From: Hyalangium versicolor
GTDB taxonomy: Bacteria > Myxococcota > Myxococcia > Myxococcales > Myxococcaceae
Assembly (NCBI RefSeq): GCF_020103695.1
Contig: NZ_JAHXBF010000013.1
Location: 310,001 to 374,000, forward strand
Direction: 5' to 3'
DNA length: 64,000 nucleotides
The notes below the pieces were generated by a model, which was not told where the DNA came from, made no database searches, and saw only the letters and a program-made list of their open reading frames with translations. Positions 16,147 through 24,700 of this stretch are shown here, in pieces. Position 1 is the stretch's first letter, and each line of letters begins with the position of its first letter. The translations under genes and the position numbers were made by a program.

Positions 16147-16601
16147 AGCCCTTCCACACCCAGCTCCCGATCATGGCCCTGGCGCTCGCGCTGCTGCTGG
16201 CGGGGAGCGCTCGCGCGCAGGAGCAGCCGGCTCCTCCCAAACCCGAGACCAGCGCCGTGCGTGCTCCCGAGGCACCTCCGCCTCCGCCCGCCTCGGAGAA
16301 CGCGAACGCCGCGAATCGCGTCCACGTTCGCAGTTCGCACACCGTGGATGTGATTGCACCGGGTGAGAAGGTGGACACGATTCTCGGACGGATGCGCTCC
16401 GAGCGTCCGCCGCCTCCGCCCCGGGATGAAGCGGTTCGTCCGCCTCCGGGATCGGACTCCCACCGGGGGTCTCCAGGTGGCCCTGGCGGAAGGGGACCAC
16501 CCCGCCCAGGTGAGGACGGGCGATCGGGGACACACTCCCCCAGGACTGAGGGCGGCCCACCGCCGTCCTCTTCTCCGCCGCCTTCCAATCCGCCGCGATG
16601 A
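16143..16601 (+). CDS. exported Pro-rich protein of ECF operon
   Basis: Protein of 152 residues with a signal peptide ending SARAQ and then a low-complexity mature part rich in Pro, Ser, Gly and Arg. One short ordered patch (VRSSHTVDVIAPGEKVDTILGRM, about residues 62-84) lies between the Pro stretches. It overlaps both neighbours by 4 bases (ATGA on each side), so it is a true part of the operon. A periplasmic spanning or linker role between the inner-membrane regulator and the outer-membrane barrel encoded next is possible. No family recognised. Confidence 0.7.
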   Translation: MKPFHTQLPIMALALALLLAGSARAQEQPAPPKPETSAVRAPEAPPPPPASENANAANRVHVRSSHTVDVIAPGEKVDTILGRMRSERPPPPPRDEAVRPPPGSDSHRGSPGGPGGRGPPRPGEDGRSGTHSPRTEGGPPPSSSPPPSNPPR

Positions 16602-18412
16602 TCGCTGCCCCAGCGCTGGTGCTCGTGGTGATGCTCGCCGCGGGGGATCCTCTCGCGGAGGCGCAGCAGGCCTTCTCTGAAGGCAGGTACGCGGAGGCGG
16701 AGCAGCTGGCCTTGCAGGCCGCGCATCCACCCCAGGAAGGAGCCGCGTTCTACCTGGTGGGACTCTCTCGCTTTCGTGCTGGAAAGCCCGCTGAAGCCAT
16801 GGAGGCGCTCGACGCCGCGGGTCAGGCCGCGGACGCTCCCGAGCGCGGCCCCTGGAACTTCAACCGTGGAGCCTGTCTCTACGCGCTGGGGCGCTTTGCC
16901 GAAGCGGAGCAAGCCTTCCTGGCCGCCACGGCGGATGACTCCCTGGCTCGCGTGGCCTTGGCCAACGCAGGCTTCGCCGCACTGGATGCAGGCTCGCCCG
17001 AGCGCGCCGCGCAATGGGCCGCCCGAGCCAGGCCCGGGGCTTCCGAGCGGGAACTTGCGCTCGTGGAGGACCTGCTCGCGGAGATCTCCGGCGTTCGCGA
17101 GCCCCGGGAAACCGAAGGGAGTGAAAGCGAGGCCTACCGCCAGGGCCTGGCGGCCTTCGACGCCGGGCGCTTCGAGGAGGCCCGCGCGCATTTCCTGGAG
17201 GCGCAGAAGCAGGCTCCTTCCTCCGGCCGCGCGCGGCTCATGGCGGGGGCCTCGGCCTACCGTGCGGGGGACAGGGCCACGGCGCGAGCGGACATCTCCT
17301 CGGCGCTGGATCTTCAGCTGGCGCCCTTGGAGGAGGAGACAGCGCGCGAATATCTCGACCGGCTGTCCTTCGGGCTGCGCTCGAATGGCCGAGGAGTGGG
17401 GCTCTCCGCGGGAGCCAGCCTGGGCTTCGACAGCAACGTGCTCCAGGTGGGCGTGGCGCCAAGGGATGTCTCCGGAGGGATGACTGAACTGGTGACCGGG
17501 AGTCCCTTTGCTGAGGTTGGGCTCGGGATCGTCGCGCGCATGCGGCTGTCGGATGCGGTGTTCTCCGAGTTCTCGTACGGCGGTTCACAGCGGGCCTACT
17601 CCGTGTCCTCCGCGCGGGATTACTCGCTGCAACTGCATCGGGTGGGGGCGTCCTTGGAGTGGGAGATGGCTCACCACCTTCGGCTTGGGGGCTCGGTCTC
17701 GGGTGACGTGTTCTTCACGGGCTTGTCGGCGTTCCGAGGGCTGCAGGCTTCGGGGGGCGCCTCGGCGTGGCTGGCCGTGGACGAGAGCGAGTTGACGAGC
17801 ACGCGGCTCGATGCGTCCTTCGCGCGCAAGCTGGGGCTCGGCGACGAGTTCAGCTACCTCACGGGGCGGCGCCTGGACGCGACGGTGTCCCAGGAACTCC
17901 GCCTGCGCACGGTGGCGGTGACGGCGTGGTACCGCTACCGCGCGGATCTCATCGGCACCCTGGAGCAGGCCGCTTCCGTGCAGGGCTCGGACCTCTTCCA
18001 GGAATACGTCATCCCCTTTGCCTGGGCGGGACACGCCACGGGAGCCTCGGCGCGCTGGGTGCTGAACTCCTGGCTCGACGCGAGTCTCGATGCCGGGGTG
18101 GAGTGGCGCCGCTACCGGTCCGACAGCTTCCTACGGGTCCAGTTCATGGACGGGACCCAGGCGGAGTGGAACCGGCGCCAGCGCCGGGATGTGCGCTTCG
18201 TGCTGGGGCCGCAGGTGAGTGCTCGTCTGGCGCGGCACGTCTTGCTGTCCATGCGGTACGACCTGCTGGTGAACAGCTCGAACGTGGATACGCAATTGGA
18301 GGACACCGGCTCGACGTGCTTGGCACCAGAGTTCGTGTGCCACCGCTACGACTACACGAACGGGAACTACCAGAAGCACTTGCCGACGCTGGAGCTGAGT
18401 GCCAGTTGGTGA
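16598..18412 (+). CDS. TPR plus outer-membrane beta-barrel protein (Slam/DUF560-like plan)
   Basis: Protein of 604 residues with a signal peptide (VLVVMLAAGDPLAEA). Residues about 20-260 are TPR-like helical repeats (SEGRYAEAEQLALQA, ALGRFAEAEQAFLAA, DAGRFEEARAHFLEA). From about 265 to the end the sequence has alternating beta strands with aromatic girdle residues (GVGLSAGASLGFDSN, VTAWYRYRADL, ARWVLNSWLDASLDAGVEW, HVLLSMRYDLLVN) and ends LELSASW, with a C-terminal aromatic residue as in outer-membrane barrels. TPR followed by a barrel is the plan of surface lipoprotein assembly modifiers. The ATG overlaps the previous gene as ATGA. With a lipoprotein gene opposite under a likely ECF promoter, help in displaying that lipoprotein is a reasonable inference, not proof. 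Confidence 0.75.
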   Translation: MIAAPALVLVVMLAAGDPLAEAQQAFSEGRYAEAEQLALQAAHPPQEGAAFYLVGLSRFRAGKPAEAMEALDAAGQAADAPERGPWNFNRGACLYALGRFAEAEQAFLAATADDSLARVALANAGFAALDAGSPERAAQWAARARPGASERELALVEDLLAEISGVREPRETEGSESEAYRQGLAAFDAGRFEEARAHFLEAQKQAPSSGRARLMAGASAYRAGDRATARADISSALDLQLAPLEEETAREYLDRLSFGLRSNGRGVGLSAGASLGFDSNVLQVGVAPRDVSGGMTELVTGSPFAEVGLGIVARMRLSDAVFSEFSYGGSQRAYSVSSARDYSLQLHRVGASLEWEMAHHLRLGGSVSGDVFFTGLSAFRGLQASGGASAWLAVDESELTSTRLDASFARKLGLGDEFSYLTGRRLDATVSQELRLRTVAVTAWYRYRADLIGTLEQAASVQGSDLFQEYVIPFAWAGHATGASARWVLNSWLDASLDAGVEWRRYRSDSFLRVQFMDGTQAEWNRRQRRDVRFVLGPQVSARLARHVLLSMRYDLLVNSSNVDTQLEDTGSTCLAPEFVCHRYDYTNGNYQKHLPTLELSASW

Positions 18413-18427
18413 AGAACAGGCTCTATC

Positions 18428-18775
18428 ATGGGCGCCTCGATGACCGTGCTCGACTGCCAGCGCTGCGGCGCCTGCTGCTGCAATCCGGATGAGAATCGCG
18501 CCGAGGGCTTCCCCTACTACGTGGAGGTCCAGGCCGACAGCCGGCTGCTGCGGCGGGAGGATCTGCGCAAGCGCTACGTCGTCGAGGACGAGGAGCAGGT
18601 ACCGCACCTGCGCCTGGATCCCAGCGGTCGCTGCGCGGCACTGAGAGGCAAGCTGGGCCAGAGCGTCCAGTGCGCCATCTACGCGGATCGTCCTCGGGGC
18701 TGCCGGCTGGTGGAACCCGGCAGTGCCCGCTGTCTCCAGGCCCGGAGAGAGCGGGGCGTGGACCGCGGCCGTTGA
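18428..18775 (+). CDS. YkgJ-family cysteine cluster protein
   Basis: Protein of 115 residues. An N-terminal CQRCGACCC cluster (Cys 10, 13, 16-18) and later CAAL, QCAIYADRPRGCRL and RCLQ carry the CxxCxxCC and Cx-I-Y-x-x-RP-x-x-CR pattern of the YkgJ/UPF0153 family, thought to bind Zn or Fe-S. Function is unknown. ATG 18428 follows the barrel gene by 15 bases, so it may be read through from the ECF operon. A second Met at residue 5 is an alternative start. It is cytoplasmic. Confidence 0.85.
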   Translation: MGASMTVLDCQRCGACCCNPDENRAEGFPYYVEVQADSRLLRREDLRKRYVVEDEEQVPHLRLDPSGRCAALRGKLGQSVQCAIYADRPRGCRLVEPGSARCLQARRERGVDRGR

Positions 18776-18869
18776 GCACCTGCTCCGGGAGCGATATGGG
18801 ACCGGTCCGCGGGTCGAAAAGCCGTCCGCCGCGAGAAGTAACGACTGGCTCGGCACGTTGGCAGCCTGG

Positions 18870-21644
18870 TCAGGGCTGGGCTGCTGCCGTCCGCTCCTTC
18901 TTGTCGAAGATCGTGGGTTCGCTGGCGCCCAGGGCGGTCAGTACTCCGTCCACTCTCTCGGGTGTGGCGGTTACGGAGACCACCCTGCGGTGCGGGTCGA
19001 GATCAGTTGCAGCCACTGCGGCGACCTCGGCGGGAGTGACCTTGCTGATCGCGGCCGCCAGCTGGTCGATGTAGTCGACAGGCAATCCTTGCCGCACGCC
19101 GAGTTCGAGTTCGTCCGCCACGGCGGTGACTCCAGCGGCATCCGCCAAGGCGTTGGCCAGGGCACGACGCCGCGCGCGCACGAAGTCCTCGAGCATGTTC
19201 CCGGCCCCGGTACGCAGGGCCTCGAGTTCGGAGAGGAGCGCGGTTGCGGCCTTGGAGGCGCGTCCTGGATCCAGGTCGCTCGTGATGTAGAACGCGCCTC
19301 CACCGGCGCCTCGCGTGTACTCCGCAGTCACGCCATACGACGCGCCCATTCCCTCGCGGACGATCCGCAGGCGATCTCTGACCATCTCACTCAGGACGAT
19401 CCTTGCGGCATGTTCTTGGCCGGGAGCCGACGGGATCGCGAACGCTACCTCCAGGCCCACTTGGGAGCGGGAGGGATCGCGCATCCCCAGCCAGCTCGGC
19501 CCCGGCTCGGGCTGGGGCGCGGGAACCGTCTCGGGAGGGACGGTGGCGACATCGGACCACGGCCCGAACAGGGACCGGACATGTTTTCTCATGGCCTCCA
19601 GTTCGAAGTCGCCGGTGACGATCAACGTAGCTCCACGCGGTGCGTAGTACTTCTCGTGATAGCGCTCCAGCTCGTCGGTGGTCAGCCAGCTCCACGCGTT
19701 CCCGGTCGGCAGCGGAGCGGCGTAGGGATGCGCTTTGCCGAACAACAGCTGATGCATTCGGGCCTTTACGGGATCTCCTTCCTCCTTCGCGCTGGCATGA
19801 ATGATCATGTCGCGGAAAGCCGTCACGGACTCGTCGAGATAGCCACACTGCTCGACGAGCCACAGCAGGCGCCACACGTGCCAGTCGGCCCGGTTGGCGG
19901 CCCCACGAGCCGTGAACACCGTCGATGTCTCGTGAACCTCCTCATCGAGCTGGGTCCCCACGCTCAAACCCCAGGTGAGCAGGAAGGCGTCTCTCGCCCG
20001 GTAGCGACGGCGAGGATTGTCCTCCAGCAAGGCCGCGGCGGCGACAGCCAGACCCTGGCGATCGTGCGGGTCGGATGCCGAACCATGCGGGAGCACCAGC
20101 CGCACATCGACCAGTGAGCTGCTGGGATCGGGGACCAGCAATACCCGGAGTCCATTCTTCAGGGCCATCTCGTCGATCGTGTCGCTGATACGGGAGGCCG
20201 GAACGGGGAGCGGGTGCTGAGCCTCCTGGGGGTCGACGGGAGCTCTCCACGGGGCGAGATCGGGTTCCTGGCCCGAGGCCACCGTGGTGGTTGAGGCGGT
20301 GGCGGGTTTTCCGCTGGGGTCGACCAGGGCGACGTGACTTTGGTTCCTCACGAATCTTGCCCGGACGTAGCGGTCGGCGTCGGCCATCGTCACGTGTTCC
20401 AGCGACTCAAGCTCCGCCTCCATGAGTTCGTAATGCCGAGTGTAGGTCAGATAGTCGGCGAACCAGGAGCTTCGAGTCTCGAAGGACTCGTACGACTCCA
20501 GGTAGTTGTTCTGGAGCTGGGTGATCAGGCGGACCGTGCTGTAGGGGTTCATGTCGGAGAACATCTTGGGCGCGCGCGCGAAGAGTTCGTCGACGGCGGC
20601 ATCGAGGCGCTTGGGGTCGTCGACCGAGATCTCGACGCGGAGCAGCCGGGCCTCTCCCGCTCCCTCGGTGCCCACCTGGACGCCGGTGATCCAATCGAGC
20701 TCCTCGTTGGCTCCTGCCATCACCTGGCGCAACCGCTGGACGGCCAGCAGATGCAGGACCGTATCCTTGCTCCCCCATGGCGGGGCAGGGAAGAAGACGA
20801 GCGCGGCGGCTTTGTCGACGTCTGCCTGATACCGGGCCCGGGTACCCGTGAGATGGGCTTGCGGAACAGCGGTGTGCGCGGTGGCTCTCCTCCGCGTGTT
20901 CTGGCCGAAGCGCTTGCCGATCTGCTGGGCGAGCGCGGCCGGGTCGAAATCGCCCGTGACGACCAGGATCAAGCTGTCAGGTGCATAGTGACTGCTGAGG
21001 AAGCCGCAGGCCTCGTCCTTGGTCGCATTCGCCACCTCGAGAGTGCCGATCTCTCGGGCATAGGGGTGGTGCTGGCCCCAGACTCCTTGCAAGATTTGAA
21101 GGGAGAAATCCGTCCGCGGTGCGCGCCGCTGGGCTTCCTCCTCCAGGACCACATCCCGCTCACGGCTGAAGACAGCGTCGTCGAGCTGATCGCAGGTCAT
21201 CTCGAGGCGTTGCGCCTCGATCTCGAGGACATCCGTGAGCCGGTCCGCGAGCGCCGTGGCCGTGTAGTGGGTCACGTCGTGGTTGGTGAAGGCATTGTGC
21301 TCGAGGGCAGCCTCGCTCAGACGGTCGGAGAGGCTGGCCCGGTCTGGGCCCGTCCAAGCCTCGAAGGTGAGGTGCTCGACCAGATGCGCCATCCCAGCTC
21401 TTCCGGGAGGATCATCGGAGGCGCCAAAACGATAACGCGCATCCACCGTGACCAGGTTGGTGCGCCGGTCGGGGACCAGCACCACGGTCATTCCGTTGTG
21501 GGCGGCATACAGGCGGATGTCCTGATGAAGCTGGAAGGGCTTGTTGTCCGCGCGAAGGGCTCCGAAGCGAGGGGGTGCACGCACCCCCAGGCACGCGCTG
21601 GTGGCGGTCGCCAGGGCGACCATCCAAAGGAGCCGGTTCTTCAT
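18870..21644 (-). CDS. M16 (insulinase/pitrilysin-like) metallopeptidase lipoprotein
   Basis: Protein of 924 residues. A signal peptide ends ATATSAC, making a probable lipoprotein, so it should act in the periplasm or at the outer membrane. Two M16 halves are present. The first has the inverted zinc motif HLVEH (87-91) with acidic residues near 168-170 as the distal ligand. The second (about 500-910) lacks HxxEH; its equivalent region reads GLAVAAAALLEDN, so it is the structural half, as in typical two-domain M16 enzymes. It probably degrades short peptides inside a closed chamber. ATG 21644 gives a complete signal peptide. It lies 65 bases downstream of the large kinase gene on the same strand. 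Confidence 0.92.
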   Translation of the reverse strand: MKNRLLWMVALATATSACLGVRAPPRFGALRADNKPFQLHQDIRLYAAHNGMTVVLVPDRRTNLVTVDARYRFGASDDPPGRAGMAHLVEHLTFEAWTGPDRASLSDRLSEAALEHNAFTNHDVTHYTATALADRLTDVLEIEAQRLEMTCDQLDDAVFSRERDVVLEEEAQRRAPRTDFSLQILQGVWGQHHPYAREIGTLEVANATKDEACGFLSSHYAPDSLILVVTGDFDPAALAQQIGKRFGQNTRRRATAHTAVPQAHLTGTRARYQADVDKAAALVFFPAPPWGSKDTVLHLLAVQRLRQVMAGANEELDWITGVQVGTEGAGEARLLRVEISVDDPKRLDAAVDELFARAPKMFSDMNPYSTVRLITQLQNNYLESYESFETRSSWFADYLTYTRHYELMEAELESLEHVTMADADRYVRARFVRNQSHVALVDPSGKPATASTTTVASGQEPDLAPWRAPVDPQEAQHPLPVPASRISDTIDEMALKNGLRVLLVPDPSSSLVDVRLVLPHGSASDPHDRQGLAVAAAALLEDNPRRRYRARDAFLLTWGLSVGTQLDEEVHETSTVFTARGAANRADWHVWRLLWLVEQCGYLDESVTAFRDMIIHASAKEEGDPVKARMHQLLFGKAHPYAAPLPTGNAWSWLTTDELERYHEKYYAPRGATLIVTGDFELEAMRKHVRSLFGPWSDVATVPPETVPAPQPEPGPSWLGMRDPSRSQVGLEVAFAIPSAPGQEHAARIVLSEMVRDRLRIVREGMGASYGVTAEYTRGAGGGAFYITSDLDPGRASKAATALLSELEALRTGAGNMLEDFVRARRRALANALADAAGVTAVADELELGVRQGLPVDYIDQLAAAISKVTPAEVAAVAATDLDPHRRVVSVTATPERVDGVLTALGASEPTIFDKKERTAAAQP

Positions 21645-21709
21645 CCTGAGTGCCTCTCGAAAGAGAACCCTCGAGGCATAGAGGCTGTAGCAACGCGACC
21701 GCGATGCTC

Positions 21710-24700
21710 CTACAGGGGTACTTCGAGAGCTTGACCTTCCAGGCGCTCCACGCGGCGAAGCTCCGCCTGGGCACCAATGGCGGTGAAGATCTCCCGGGCA
21801 AGCCCCAGCAGCTGCGCGCGCCGGTGGGGGAGGGCGACGGCCGCGTCGAAGCACGCCACGCCCAGCTCCCATCGGTGGGGGCCCTTCTCCAGGATTGAGA
21901 TGGCCTCCAGGAACACGGGCTCGGCGGCGGCAACACCCTTGCTCAGGTTCAGCGCCCGGGCCGTCACCCGCAGTGCTGGCCCCCGCAGGTACGTGTAGAT
22001 GCGCGACAGCACCCTCGCCTTGAAGCTGCCCAGGCGGACGATGCGCAGCAGCTTCGAGCGTGGCACCGAGGTAGCGCCCTCCTCCAACGCGAAGAGGGCC
22101 GCCTCCGCCGCGTCCACCAGGCCGATCTGCAGGAAGGGCACCAGCACCTGGTACTTCCACACCTTGTCAAAGGCGCGCACGGCCATGCGTGCCGCGTCCT
22201 CCACCCGGTGCTCGCGCACGAAGATGTTGGCCAGGTGGTTGAGCGCCGCGCACTGGTTGGCCAGATCGCCCACCGCGACGGAGATGTCGTGGCCCTGCTC
22301 CAGTTCCTTGCAGAGCTGATCCACGTCCCTCTCTCCCCGGAGGTAGCGGCAGATGGGAACCCACGAGTGGGCCCACCCCTGGTGCATCAGGGCGTTGAGC
22401 GCCTGTCCCAGCGCACCCATGTCCTGGAAGGCCTTCTCGGCCTGCTCGAATCGCGCGGACAGGAAGTGGCTGGTCCCCAGGATCATCGTGGACGTCTGCA
22501 CCTCCCACGGCTCGCCCACCTGCTGGAGCGTGTGGATGGCCTCCTCCTCCAACTGCATGGCCCGCTCCAGATCATTGGTGAACAGGGCGTGGGTGCCCAG
22601 TCGGCTCAGGGCAATGCCCTCGATGGCCATGTCCTTCGAGCGCCGTCCGAGTTCCACCGCCCGGTCCATGTACTTCCGCGAGCCCTCGAGCAGCCCAGCG
22701 CCAAACAGCACGGTGCCGTAGTACCCACTGCTCAGGCTCAGGGCGTAGTCCGTGCGCGCCCGCTCCGCCATGTTGAGCGCCACCAGCGTGGCCCAGGTGA
22801 GCTTGGACAGATCCACGAAGTAGTAGATCCGGATCAGGGACATCAGTGTGTCGAGCTGCTTGAGGAACAGCGGCCGCTGGAGCGTCGGCACGGGCCGGAG
22901 GATGCGCGGGAAGATCCGGCTCAGCAGATGAATGCCGAGGTGAGCCACCGTGCGGATCACCCGAGCGGCCCGGTTGCTAGGCGCGGCGTGTCCCATGAGC
23001 TTGAGGGCGCGCTCCAGCTCCTGGATGGCCCGGCCCGACTCGCCCTTCTCCTGGAAGGCGCGGCCCAGCCCCACATGGATCTCCGCGCGGACGGTGTCCG
23101 ACGGCTCGTCCTGGAGCCGCTGCTCGAATGTCTGGATGGCGGCGGTGTAGTGGCCTGCCTGCAAGAGCGTCTGGGCCAGCTCCATCATCACGTGACGCGT
23201 GTCCTCTCGGACTCCGGGTTGTGGCAGGCGCTCCGACGTGGAGAGCACCTCCAAGGCCCGGTGGTAGTGGTGGATGGCCTCGTCGTTGGCGTACTGCCGC
23301 CTCGCGGCGCGCGCGGCGATCAACGTGTACTCCAGCCCCTTGGCCTCGTCGTTGGCCGCCAGGTAGTGGTAGGCGAGCAAGCCCGCCGGCTTCACGGTGC
23401 TCTCCTCCAGAGCCTGGGCGATGCGTTGGTGGTGCTGCCGCCGCACGCTGCGAGGCAGAGACTGCAATGCTGCCTCCTGGATCAAAGCATGGCGGAACTG
23501 GTAGCCGGGCTCGGCCTCCTCATCCCATGGCTGTAACAGCCCCGCGGCCATCAGCCCCGCCAGATCCCTGCGCAGTGCGCTACCGGCCCGCCCCGTCAGC
23601 GTGGCGAGCAGCGCGTGTGAGAAGCTTCGCCCCACCACCGCGCACAGTTGCGCGAGCTGCTTCTGCCTGCGGGGCAGTGAGTCCAGCCGGGCCAGCAGCA
23701 GCTCGTGCAGGGTCAGCGGGATGGCAGCCGCTCCGCCTTGGAGGATCACCCGCGTCATCTCCTCGACGAAGAGGGGGATTCCATCCGTCCGGGCCACCAG
23801 CTGCGTCACCACCTTGTCCGGTAGCCGCTGGCCTCGCGCCATCTCCTTCACCAGCCGCTCGGTGCATTCCGCCGACAGCCGTTCCAGGGCCAGGAGCTGG
23901 AAGCGGGCAGGCTGTCCCCAGGGCGGGCGGAACTCGGGGCGTGCACTGAAGACCAGGAGCCAGCTCTGGCTGCCCGCGAAATCCTCCAGGGAGCCCAGCA
24001 GCTGCAGCGTGGAGGAGTCCGCCCAGTGGAGATCCTCCACCAGGACCAGCAGCGGACGCCTCAACTCCTGGTGCGCGGGAAGGGCGAGCAGCGCCGCCAT
24101 CGTCTCTTCCTTCTGGCGCTGCGGCGTGAGGCGCTTGTGCGGAACATCCTCGGCCACGGGCAATCCCACCAGCGCGGCCAGGAGCCCCACCTGCATGGGC
24201 GTCAGGCCCCGATCCGTGAGCCGCTGCTCCACCGCGCGGAGGTTCTCCTCGGGCGAGCGCTCCGGACGCAACCATGTCCGCTGAAGCAACTCGATGACAG
24301 GATGCAGGGCACTGGAGCTGAACTGGCTCCAGCACTGGATCCTCACCACCTGGGGATTCTCCGGCAACACGCGCTCGCGCAGCTCCTGCAGGAGCCGGGA
24401 CTTGCCGATGCCGGCCTCGCCGCTGACGAGCACGCAGCCCCCCCGGCCCTGACGGGCGCGCCGCCAGGCATCGAGAAGCAACCCCAGCTCACGCTCGCGG
24501 CCCACCAACGGGCTCAGCTTCCCTTCTCCAGCGAGGGTGCGCTCGAAGCGGACGATGGCCACGCGCGCGCGAAGCACCCGGTGCAGCTCCAGGGTGCGTC
24601 GCCCATCGAAGGCGCGAGTCCCGAGCGGCACCGTGTCGAAGGCGCGCTTCACCACGCTGTGGGTGCTGGGGCCGAGCACCACCTCATCCGGTCCGGCCTG

